From positions 1 through 5,401 of the forward strand of contig SSGY01000025.1 of NCBI GenBank assembly GCA_008017145.1: a stretch of DNA of 5,401 bases, given 5' to 3'. The position numbers and the translations under genes are program-made. The notes beneath the pieces were generated by a model that did not search any database, was not told where the DNA came from, and saw only the letters and a program-made list of their open reading frames with translations. Positions 1-5,401 of this stretch are shown here, piece by piece. The stretch is from Neisseriales bacterium. Its GTDB lineage: Bacteria; Pseudomonadota; Gammaproteobacteria; Burkholderiales; UBA11063. How positions within the stretch are numbered: the stretch's first letter is position 1; every line of letters begins with the position of its first letter.

Positions 1-14
1 ACACAATACGTCAT
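1..14 (-). CDS. Start of Anbu-type proteasome-like peptidase (partial, runs off left edge)
   Basis: Only four full codons and two bases of a fifth are visible. They read Met-Thr-Tyr-Cys-Val; the last codon begins GT, so it is Val whatever follows. From memory of the family, Anbu (ancestral beta-subunit) proteins typically begin M-T-Y-C-V, and Thr2 becomes the N-terminal nucleophile after Met removal, with no propeptide. The ATG lies 12 nt after the TAG stop of the transglutaminase-like gene, and an AGGGG stretch overlapping that stop may serve as a weak ribosome binding site. The context is strong, because Anbu genes usually sit with exactly the three genes found upstream here. Anbu is a cytoplasmic Ntn-hydrolase related to HslV and proteasome beta subunits, and its substrate is unknown. 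Five residues alone would not justify the call; residues and operon position together make it likely. Confidence 0.7.
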
Positions 15-26
15 TAATAAATACCC

Positions 27-830
27 CTATTGTTCCGTCACTAATGATTTAACCATTAAAGTTTCATCTCCACCGCCAATTCGACTACCACGAATCGGAC
101 TGCTATCTAAAAAATCTAAACCGTAGGCAAGTTCTATATATTGTTCTCCTGCAGCACATTGGTTACTTACATCAAAGCTATACCAACTACCTAGCCAAAC
201 CTCAACCCAAGCATGACTCGCCAAATGGCTACTATCATCAGTATGCAAATAGCCACTAACATAGCGTGCTGGCAGACCTAAATATCGGCAGCACCCCAAG
301 AAAATATGACTATGGTCTTGACAAACCCCAGCACCAAGTTCAAAAGCCTCTTGCGCCGTAGTAGTGGCACTAGTAGCACCACTAGTATAAGGCACTAGCT
401 GCAAAATTCTGGCAGAGAGTGCATTCAACATCGCCAAAGAATTACTTACATCTAACTTGAATGCAGAATATTGTTGCACAAACTCATCAACAAAACTACG
501 CAGCTTTACACCTAATTCGGTTAGCGGAGTAATTCTAAGATAATAATCAAGTGGTAATGTTCCTAATTCCATATTAGCACGGAATGGGAAAACCTCTACA
601 ACACCACGTGCAACAACTTCAAGTTCTGAAAAGCGCCCTTCCAGAGTAAAGTAATGGGTTATATTTCCAAAACAATCTTTACTGACAACTCCTTTACTTG
701 GAAGCTCAAGTGACCAGCTAATAACATGCTGCCGCTCATTTTCACGAGGTGTTAAATGAATAAGTTGAATACTCCGCAAAAGAGTTTCAGCATATCGATA
801 GCTGGTTCGGTGTTCTACATTTAGTATCAT
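27..830 (-). CDS. Transglutaminase-like family protein (predicted cysteine protease/amidase)
   Basis: This 267-residue protein has a bacterial transglutaminase N-terminal domain (about residues 1-100, opening with VEHRTSYRYAE and LIHLTPRE) followed by a transglutaminase-like core (about 130-225). The papain-like triad is complete: Cys170 in GAGVCQDHSH, His206 in ASHAWVEV and Asp220 in YSFDVSNQ. The C-terminal block around 235-258 (GLDF, SPIRGSRIGGG) is typical of this subfamily. There is no signal peptide or membrane segment, so it should be cytoplasmic. The length is normal for the family. Its ATG overlaps the TGA of the alpha-E gene (ATGA), implying translational coupling. In bacteria such proteins are thought to act as proteases or amidases more often than cross-linking enzymes. 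In this operon it is predicted to cleave or transfer an amide bond made by the ATP-grasp partner. That role is inferred. Confidence 0.93.
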   Translation of the reverse strand: MILNVEHRTSYRYAETLLRSIQLIHLTPRENERQHVISWSLELPSKGVVSKDCFGNITHYFTLEGRFSELEVVARGVVEVFPFRANMELGTLPLDYYLRITPLTELGVKLRSFVDEFVQQYSAFKLDVSNSLAMLNALSARILQLVPYTSGATSATTTAQEAFELGAGVCQDHSHIFLGCCRYLGLPARYVSGYLHTDDSSHLASHAWVEVWLGSWYSFDVSNQCAAGEQYIELAYGLDFLDSSPIRGSRIGGGDETLMVKSLVTEQ

Positions 831-1729
831 ACTGTTACAAAGTAACCTTTATGAATTGAGGTCGCTAGTTCGGCAACTTCATCTTGTAGCATTTGGATAT
901 AATCACTTTGTCCAACATCAACAATATCTGTCCATTCGTCACAACGAAGTTTTAAAAATATACTACCGCAGACTTTAAGTGACGGACGACGTTTTTCAGC
1001 TCTAATTAATTCAATCAAATCCTGAATTTTAGCTATACAATAACGCACGCTACGCGGAACTGTTTTATTAAATAGCAGAAATTTAAATACTCTATCATGT
1101 GATGGAGTCGCCGCAATCGTTTCTTGGTAAGCCTCAAATGAACTAACTGCACGTAAAATCATAATCCAATGATAATAATCGGTATAATCAGTCAGACTAT
1201 CCAAAACTAATTTAGCCTCTAAGATGCGTAAAGTTTGATCTGCACGCTCTATATATAAACCAAGGCGTAAAAAATGCAAGCTTAAATTCTCTGGCATAGT
1301 AATACTAACTGCACCTTGAAAAATAAAAGCACGTTGGCGCAACCAATCAGTAAAAATAGCTAATGGCTTATGCTGCATTTCCTGAAACTCAATCCATGTT
1401 TGATTGATGGCTTCCCAAACTTCACTACTTAATCTACTACGCTCAGAACGCGCATTTTCGCGCGCCATTTCCAAGCTGTTTCTAATTGATGCTGGTGTAT
1501 TACCAGAAATCATAAACTTACTAACAGCTTCTATTGATAATGCAGTACCAGTCAAAGCAAAATCAGCATACGCGTTTTGAATATGCAATGGCAAAGCGCG
1601 AAGTTTATCTAAATCACCAGCATATGGCATTCCAGGTTGAAAACAAGCATCAAGAAGTCTTGCGGTTGATTCTGCACGCTCTAAATAACGCGCCATCCAG
1701 TATAAGTTAGATGCGGTACGGCTTAGCAT
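827..1729 (-). CDS. Alpha-E domain-containing protein (DUF403)
   Basis: This 300-residue, almost entirely helical protein matches the alpha-E family over its full length. The N-terminus carries MLSRTASNLYWMARYLERAE followed by TARLLD. A second ExxR-like helix appears at about 155-171 (RLGLYIERADQTLRIL), and the family segments SIRNSLEMARENARSER (about 81-97) and LRAVSSFEAY (about 192-201) are present. The family name refers to its helices and conserved Glu/Arg motif. No catalytic function is established; it is found almost only beside circularly permuted ATP-grasp proteins and transglutaminase-like proteins, so a role as partner or scaffold of those enzymes is the usual inference. No signal peptide is seen. 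The gene starts 2 nt after the ATP-grasp stop codon, with a strong Shine-Dalgarno sequence inside that gene's last codons. It ends in a 4-nt overlap with the next gene. Confidence 0.93.
   Translation of the reverse strand: MLSRTASNLYWMARYLERAESTARLLDACFQPGMPYAGDLDKLRALPLHIQNAYADFALTGTALSIEAVSKFMISGNTPASIRNSLEMARENARSERSRLSSEVWEAINQTWIEFQEMQHKPLAIFTDWLRQRAFIFQGAVSITMPENLSLHFLRLGLYIERADQTLRILEAKLVLDSLTDYTDYYHWIMILRAVSSFEAYQETIAATPSHDRVFKFLLFNKTVPRSVRYCIAKIQDLIELIRAEKRRPSLKVCGSIFLKLRCDEWTDIVDVGQSDYIQMLQDEVAELATSIHKGYFVTV
834..846 (-). other. Small stem-loop just before the transglutaminase-like start
   Basis: On the minus strand the bases GTTAC-TTT-GTAAC form a perfect 5-bp stem with a 3-nt loop, ending 3 nt before the ATG at 830. 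An AAAGG purine run (850-846) overlaps its 5' side and is the only Shine-Dalgarno-like sequence for this gene, 15 nt from the ATG in linear distance. Folding would bring it closer. The hairpin lies within the last alpha-E codons and could be a chance palindrome. Confidence 0.3.
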
Positions 1730-1731
1730 TA

Positions 1732-3150
1732 TTAATATCCTCCTTTTGGTTGATTTTCATTTAATACCCAAGTATCTTTTGTTCCGCCACCTTGAGAGCT
1801 ATTAACCACTAAAGAGCCTTTAGTTAGTGCCACACGAGTAAGTCCACCTGGAGTAACCCGCACTTTAGCACCCGATAAGACATATGGTCGTAAATCGATA
1901 TGGCGAGGAGTAAGATCTTCATCCAGCCAAATTCCACAAGTTGAGAGACTTAACGTTGGTTGCGCAATATAACCATCTGGTTTAGCTTTTAGAATCTCAG
2001 CAAATCTAGCACGCTCTTCTTTAGTACTTGCAGGACCAACCAACATTCCATAACCACCGGCACCGTGAACTTCTTTAACAACCAATTTATCTAAATTAGC
2101 TAATGTATAGTTTAAGTCTTCGGGGTTAGATAAAATTCGTGTCGGAACGTTTTGCAAAATAGCATCCTGATCAAGATAAAACTTAATCATCTCTGGCACA
2201 TATGGATAAATTGATTTATCATCGGCCACACCAGTACCCAATGCATTAGCTAAAGCAACGCCACCAGCACGATAAGCTTGTACCAAACCTGGGACGCCTA
2301 AATAAGAATCTGGGTTTAACTCCAATGGATCCAAAAATGCATCATCAACCCGGCGATATAAAATATCAACTGGTTTTGCACCATAAATACTACGCATCCA
2401 GACACGGTCATTTTCAACAAATAAGTCACGCCCCTCAACTAGCTCAACACCCATTTCTTTAGCCAAGAAAGCATGTTCATAATAAGCACTATTATATGGT
2501 CCAGGAGTTAGTACGGCAATGGTTGGATTTTCGCAGAAAGCACATTCTTTTAAAGTAGTATGCAATAGTGATGGATAATGGTCTACTGGCTCAACATTAT
2601 AACTTTCGAATAGTTCAGGAAACAATTTACGGCTCATACGACGATTTTGCAGCATATAAGAAACGCCACTAGGAATACGTAAATTGTCTTCAAGTACATA
2701 ATAATTACCATCAGAATGACGAATTAAATCAACGCCGCTAATTTGTGAATAAACTTTATGTGGCAGATCAATGTTCAACATACAAGCTTGAAATTGCGCA
2801 TTTTTATAGATTTTCTCAGCAGGAATAATCCCCTCTTTGAGAATACGCCCTTCATGATAAACATCTTCCAAAAATAGATTTAGCGCTAAAACACGTTGCT
2901 CTAATCCTTTTTGCAGATATTCCCATTCTGCAGCTGGGATCATTCGCGGTACAGGATCGGAAGGAATTAGCCGTTCAGCTCCCTCTTCTTCACCATAAAC
3001 TGCAAAAGTTATCCCAATTCTTCGAAACAGCAGATCTGCCTCCGCCATTTTACGATCCAAATATCCAGTTGGGCAGTTTTTAAGCCAATCTAAATATGGC
3101 ATATAATGCTGACGGATGCCGCCGTTTTGGTCAAAAATTTCATCAAACAT
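1732..3150 (-). CDS. Circularly permuted type 2 ATP-grasp protein (predicted amidoligase)
   Basis: This 472-residue protein belongs to the circularly permuted ATP-grasp family (old names DUF404/DUF407). Visible landmarks are the N-terminal MFDEIFDQNGGIRQHY block, YVLEDNLRIPSGVSY at about 151-165, DILYRRVDDAFLDPLEL at about 262-278, VVKEVHGAGGYGMLVGP at about 357-373 (Lys and Gly-rich nucleotide-binding loop), YIAQPTLSLSTCG at about 394-406, HIDLRPYVLSG at about 417-427, and a C-terminal SSQGGGTKDTWVL. Length and ends are normal. ATP-grasp enzymes join a carboxylate to an amine through an acyl phosphate; this subfamily is predicted to be a peptide or amino acid ligase, but its substrate is unknown. 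It is the first gene of the operon. A weak AGAG ribosome binding site lies 6 nt before the ATG. The protein should be cytoplasmic. Confidence 0.94.
   Translation of the reverse strand: MFDEIFDQNGGIRQHYMPYLDWLKNCPTGYLDRKMAEADLLFRRIGITFAVYGEEEGAERLIPSDPVPRMIPAAEWEYLQKGLEQRVLALNLFLEDVYHEGRILKEGIIPAEKIYKNAQFQACMLNIDLPHKVYSQISGVDLIRHSDGNYYVLEDNLRIPSGVSYMLQNRRMSRKLFPELFESYNVEPVDHYPSLLHTTLKECAFCENPTIAVLTPGPYNSAYYEHAFLAKEMGVELVEGRDLFVENDRVWMRSIYGAKPVDILYRRVDDAFLDPLELNPDSYLGVPGLVQAYRAGGVALANALGTGVADDKSIYPYVPEMIKFYLDQDAILQNVPTRILSNPEDLNYTLANLDKLVVKEVHGAGGYGMLVGPASTKEERARFAEILKAKPDGYIAQPTLSLSTCGIWLDEDLTPRHIDLRPYVLSGAKVRVTPGGLTRVALTKGSLVVNSSQGGGTKDTWVLNENQPKGGY
1739..1745 (-). promoter_or_regulatory. Ribosome binding site of the alpha-E gene, inside the ATP-grasp coding sequence
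   Basis: On the minus strand the bases read AAGGAGG, a near-perfect Shine-Dalgarno sequence, 9 nt before the ATG at 1729. It is made of the last codons of the ATP-grasp gene (AAA GGA GGA for Lys-Gly-Gly, then TAT and TAA). It is the strongest ribosome binding site in the operon and supports the chosen alpha-E start. Confidence 0.85.
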
Positions 3151-3240
3151 TATTTACTCTTATAAAAAATTTATAATAGGTACTTAAGACAAACATAAAC
3201 ACTCAATCTTGTAGTATACCTTAAAATCAGCTTAATTAGA

Positions 3241-3246
3241 ATTATA
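3241..3246 (-). promoter_or_regulatory. Candidate -10 element for the ATP-grasp operon
   Basis: A perfect TATAAT hexamer on the minus strand lies about 90 nt upstream of the ATP-grasp ATG. No acceptable -35 is found at the usual spacing and there is no extended TGn motif, so the call is weak. TATACT at 3218-3213 and a second TATAAT at 3271-3266 are alternatives of similar quality. Confidence 0.25.
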
Positions 3247-3248
3247 AT

Positions 3249-3259
3249 CTTAGACTAAG
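3249..3259. repeat. 11-bp palindrome, possible operator of the ATP-grasp operon
   Basis: CTTAG-A-CTAAG is a perfect inverted repeat with 5-bp arms around one base. It lies 2 bp upstream of the minus-strand TATAAT at 3246-3241, where a -35/-10 spacer would be. This is a plausible repressor-site position, but arms this short are expected by chance in a region of this size and composition. No known regulator motif is recognised. Confidence 0.25.
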
Positions 3260-3409
3260 TAACAAATTATAATAAATTTCTAGTAAATAAGCTAATTAAT
3301 GTTGTAATTTATCTCATCTTACTGTCATTTTTTCTAGATTAGCCACCCTCATAATCAAAAATTATCCAATCAATTACAGACACAATAAATCTTATATCGT
3401 TTATCTTAA

Positions 3410-3982
3410 CTACCGAATGGAAACAGTACTTTCATAATGTTCGCTTTCATAGTTAAAGATAAGCTTATCGATTTCAAATCCTTGATTTTTAGCTATCGCA
3501 AGTACATTGTTTATTGATTCTTGATCAACATCGGCTGAACGCGCAAGTACCCATAGATAATCATGATCTGGACTACCAACTAATGCTATTTTTTTATAAT
3601 CGACATAAAGTACCCAGTAATCACCATATCCAATAGGTAACCACCTTAAATATTTGGGTAGAAATGTCACCTCTAACTTACCTACATTCGCTGATTCGAC
3701 AAATGATGCAATACCATCCGCAATACTTGGACCATCACCATTTCTACTACATTTATTAACCACAACTACTCTATCAATATTATTAGGATCTATTGAATAG
3801 CTTGCAGTAATTGGCGCAATGCATTTTTTTTCAAATCGATTTGGTAATCGCGCAATTTCATACCATGTTCCCAGATAATTATTAATTTGAAAATCATTAA
3901 TCGGGGTAACGCTATCTGCATGTGCAAAATTAAGAGTACTTAATACCATTGCAACCATAAAAAATAACTTAATCATACGCAT
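3410..3982 (-). CDS. Secreted Blc-type bacterial lipocalin
   Basis: This is a lipocalin of 190 residues with the family signature NNYLGTWYEIARLPNRFE (about 34-51, Gly38-x-Trp40) and the second conserved block DYWVLYVD...HDYLWVLAR (about 121-148). The fold binds small lipophilic ligands; E. coli Blc binds fatty acids or lysophospholipids. The N-terminus is a clear signal peptide (MRMIKLFF then a hydrophobic stretch) with likely cleavage after AHA at residue 22. There is no lipobox Cys, so the mature protein should be soluble in the periplasm and not lipid-anchored like Blc. Cys54 and Cys78 could form a disulfide. A longer frame starts at GTG 3988, but that codon overlaps the GGAG ribosome binding site. 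The ATG at 3982 is therefore chosen; ATG 3976 is also possible. It is apparently a single gene, divergent from the transporter. Confidence 0.92.
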   Translation of the reverse strand: MRMIKLFFMVAMVLSTLNFAHADSVTPINDFQINNYLGTWYEIARLPNRFEKKCIAPITASYSIDPNNIDRVVVVNKCSRNGDGPSIADGIASFVESANVGKLEVTFLPKYLRWLPIGYGDYWVLYVDYKKIALVGSPDHDYLWVLARSADVDQESINNVLAIAKNQGFEIDKLIFNYESEHYESTVSIR

Positions 3983-3987
3983 AATCA

Positions 3988-3991
3988 CTCC
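3988..3991 (-). promoter_or_regulatory. Ribosome binding site that decides the lipocalin start
   Basis: On the minus strand, GGAG lies 5 nt before the ATG at 3982 and 11 nt before the ATG at 3976. Its last base is the first base of the upstream in-frame GTG, which therefore cannot be the start. Confidence 0.7.
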
Positions 3992-4001
3992 ATTTGCTTA
4001 A

Positions 4002-4012
4002 TGTAATTTACA
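4002..4012. repeat. 11-bp palindrome, possible operator in the divergent promoter region
   Basis: TGTAA-T-TTACA is a perfect inverted repeat with 5-bp arms. Its right half coincides with the candidate -35 (TTTACA) of the YfcC-family gene, and it lies about 20 bp upstream of the lipocalin start. A bound protein there could affect both genes. The short arms mean chance is a serious alternative. Confidence 0.3.
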
Positions 4013-4035
4013 ATAAAAAAGATTAACGCTGTTAT
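4007..4035 (+). promoter_or_regulatory. Candidate sigma70 promoter of the YfcC-family gene
   Basis: TTTACA (5 of 6 matches to TTGACA) and TGTTAT (4 of 6 to TATAAT) are separated by 17 bp. The predicted transcript would start near 4042, giving a leader of about 60 nt before the ATG at 4106. The assignment rests only on consensus matching in AT-rich DNA. Confidence 0.3.
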
Positions 4036-4095
4036 TATCCCATATAACGGCAAGATATATGCTAAATTATAGAGCTAAAACTCTTTTAAACATAC

Positions 4096-4099
4096 GGAG
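4096..4099 (+). promoter_or_regulatory. Ribosome binding site of the YfcC-family gene
   Basis: GGAG lies 6 nt before the ATG at 4106, an ideal spacing. It supports this start, which also gives an N-terminus aligned with E. coli YfcC (a short charged stretch, then AMPDTLVI). Confidence 0.75.
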
Positions 4100-4105
4100 C
4101 TACCA

Positions 4106-5401
4106 ATGAGTGAGTCAAATAAAAAAAAGTCTAAATACATTGCAATGCCTGATACGCTAGTCATTTTATTTGGGGTAGTCTTTTTAGTCTATATATTAAG
4201 TTTTTTTGTACCAGCGGGAAAATTTGATACTCAAAAAGTTAGTTATAGCGCAGATGGCGTGACAAAAACACGCAGTGTCCTAGTTGCGAGCAGCTATCAA
4301 ATACAAACAGATGTCAATGGCAAAGTAGTGCACAATCCCCCGGCAATTTTTGCCAGCGATGGTAAACCAGGGTTTTTAAACTTTGTTTATGACGGGATTA
4401 CCTCTGGAGATAGAAATGGCGGCGCGGTTGGAGTAATGGCATTTATTCTTATTATTGGTGGTGCATTTGGCATAATCATGCGTAGTGGCGTAATTGAAGC
4501 TGGAATGATGAAATTAATTGCTAAAATGAGTACACGAAAAATTTTAATTCTTCCAGTCATGGCGCTCATTTTTTCTATCGGAGGTGCAGTTTTTGGTATG
4601 GGTGAAGAGGCAATTGCTTTTGCCTTAATTTTAGCACCAATGATGGTTGCTATGGGCTATGATGCCTTAACTGGTGTATTAGTTACCTACCTAGCAACGC
4701 AAGTTGGTTTTGCTACCTCATGGATGAATCCATTTTCAGTTGCAATTGCGCAAGGCATTGCTAATGTCCCTGTTCTATCTGGATCGTTATTCAGAATTGC
4801 CATGTGGGCATTTTTTACCGCATCAATAATGATTTATAGTGTAGTCTACGCTAAATCAATTCAAAATAATCCACGCAAATCATTAAGTCACGAGAGTGAT
4901 AACTATTTCCGTGAACAATTAGCAGAAATCAATATTAAACAGCATTTTGGTTTTGCATCTTGGTTAATTATTGCAGTCCTTGCTCTTGGTATCGCTTGGG
5001 TTGTTTATGGTGTAATTGCCAAAGCTTATTATATACCAGAGATTGCAACACAGTTTTTTGCAATGGGATTAATCATCGGTATAATCAGCACATTAGCAAA
5101 AATTAATGGTATGAACCTCAACATTATGGCAAAATCATTTAAAAGTGGTGCGGCTGACTTATTACCAGCAGCATTAATAGTGGGAATGGCACATGGCATT
5201 ATCTTAATGATGGGTGGCGCTGATGCTACGCAGTTTACTATGTTAAACACAGTGTTACATTCATCCGCTAACTTACTAAGTGGATTAAATGAATATGCTT
5301 CGGCTATCGCAATGTTTTTATTTCAGTCAATTTTTAATATATTTGTTACTTCCGGTTCTGGTCAAGCAGCACTTACTATGCCATTAATGGCACCATTATC
5401 T
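4106..5401 (+). CDS. yfcC: YfcC-family (DcuC superfamily) inner-membrane transporter, 3' end outside window
   Basis: An uninterrupted frame of 432 codons runs to the right edge. It closely resembles E. coli YfcC as I recall it: AMPDTLVI at about 14-21, a non-cytoplasmic loop at about 39-100, GGAFGIIMRSG (118-128), GGAVFGMGEEAIAFA (159-173), the near-identical VTYLATQVGFATSWMNPF (193-210), IPEIATQFFAMGLIIGI (310-326) and VTSGSGQAALTMP (414-426). Hydrophobic segments lie at about 17-37, 109-125, 147-180, 188-205, 228-249, 284-306, 315-332, 353-370 and 397-415. Against about 506 residues in E. coli, roughly 70 C-terminal residues are missing through the window edge, not mutation. The family includes C4-dicarboxylate carriers and putative basic amino acid antiporters, and YfcC's substrate is not settled. 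The gene is divergent from the lipocalin. Confidence 0.93.
   Translation, partial: MSESNKKKSKYIAMPDTLVILFGVVFLVYILSFFVPAGKFDTQKVSYSADGVTKTRSVLVASSYQIQTDVNGKVVHNPPAIFASDGKPGFLNFVYDGITSGDRNGGAVGVMAFILIIGGAFGIIMRSGVIEAGMMKLIAKMSTRKILILPVMALIFSIGGAVFGMGEEAIAFALILAPMMVAMGYDALTGVLVTYLATQVGFATSWMNPFSVAIAQGIANVPVLSGSLFRIAMWAFFTASIMIYSVVYAKSIQNNPRKSLSHESDNYFREQLAEINIKQHFGFASWLIIAVLALGIAWVVYGVIAKAYYIPEIATQFFAMGLIIGIISTLAKINGMNLNIMAKSFKSGAADLLPAALIVGMAHGIILMMGGADATQFTMLNTVLHSSANLLSGLNEYASAIAMFLFQSIFNIFVTSGSGQAALTMPLMAPLS

Larger units (their letters stand above)
3151..3409. other. AT-rich intergenic leader upstream of the ATP-grasp/alpha-E/transglutaminase operon
   Basis: This region of about 260 bp separates the lipocalin stop from the ATP-grasp start; both genes are on the minus strand. 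I see no convincing coding sequence, RNA gene or GC-rich terminator with a U-run, so read-through from the lipocalin cannot be excluded. It holds several possible minus-strand -10 hexamers: TATAAT at 3246-3241 and 3271-3266, and TATACT at 3218-3213. None has a good -35 at 16-18 bp; the best is TTCTAA, 17 bp upstream of TATACT. The region is AT-rich enough that such hexamers arise by chance. An 11-bp palindrome at 3249-3259 sits just upstream of one of them. Confidence 0.6.
3992..4095. other. Divergent intergenic region between lipocalin and YfcC-family genes
   Basis: This short AT-rich region must hold the promoters of both genes. On the plus strand, TTTACA (4007-4012) followed after 17 bp by TGTTAT (4030-4035) is the best sigma70-like pair for the transporter gene. 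TATTAT (4033-4038) is a better -10 but would need a 20-bp spacer. For the lipocalin on the minus strand I find no convincing pair. There is a palindrome at 4002-4012. A 4-bp hairpin (AGAG 4071-4074 with CTCT 4081-4084) in the transporter leader is too short to call a terminator. Confidence 0.5.

Noticed and set aside
3264..3279. AAATT/AATTT inverted repeat in the operon leader
   Set aside because: Its arms are purely A/T in a very AT-rich stretch, where such repeats are expected by chance.
3983..3988. GTG at 3988 as a longer lipocalin start
   Set aside because: The GTG shares a base with the GGAG ribosome binding site, and the ATG at 3982 has proper spacing and gives a standard signal peptide.
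4031..4048. GTTAT/ATAAC inverted repeat in the divergent intergenic region
   Set aside because: The arms are 5 bp with an 8-bp gap, do not extend, and match no regulator motif that I recognise.
4071..4084. AGAG/CTCT hairpin followed by TTTT as a terminator or attenuator in the transporter leader
   Set aside because: The stem has only 4 bp and the T-run is short, so it is too weak to support a terminator call.
4387..4569. Minus-strand open frame of 60 codons
   Set aside because: It is antisense to the YfcC-family gene; its Ile/Pro/Ala-rich translation is a mirror of hydrophobic codons on the plus strand.
5029..5250. Minus-strand open frame of 73 codons
   Set aside because: It also lies antisense within the YfcC-family gene, has no plausible ribosome binding site context, and its composition is that of a shadow frame.

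Overview
The window is AT-rich DNA from a Gram-negative bacterium. It probably comes from a low-GC member of the Gamma- or Betaproteobacteria. The basis is a Blc-type lipocalin, a transporter very close to Escherichia coli YfcC, and an operon type common in Pseudomonadota. I cannot fix the genus from the sequence. There are no RNA genes, insertion sequences, CRISPR arrays or phage genes. Every gene looks intact except the two cut by the window ends.

Left part (1-3150, all on the minus strand, read right to left): a tightly packed operon. It encodes a circularly permuted type 2 ATP-grasp protein (3150-1732), an alpha-E (DUF403) protein (1729-827) and a transglutaminase-like cysteine protease homologue (830-27). 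The operon then continues off the left edge into a gene of which only the first five codons are visible (14-1). Those codons read M-T-Y-C-V, which matches the start of the bacterial proteasome-like peptidase Anbu, with the catalytic Thr directly after the initiator Met. The four genes together form the known but functionally unresolved Anbu-associated cluster. It has been predicted to ligate a peptide or amino acid through an ATP-grasp amidoligase and to remove or process it with the transglutaminase-like and Ntn-hydrolase peptidases. Neither substrate nor product is known. This is the most interesting content of the window.

Middle (3151-4105): an AT-rich leader of about 260 bp upstream of the operon, then a secreted lipocalin on the minus strand (3982-3410). 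The lipocalin has an ordinary signal peptide in place of the lipoprotein signal of E. coli Blc. A 123-bp divergent intergenic region follows, containing a small palindrome that overlaps a candidate -35 element.

Right part (4106-5401, plus strand): a YfcC/DcuC-family inner-membrane transporter, open to the right edge. The first 432 codons are present and about 70 C-terminal residues are expected to lie outside. Neither the lipocalin nor the transporter has an evident functional link to the left operon.
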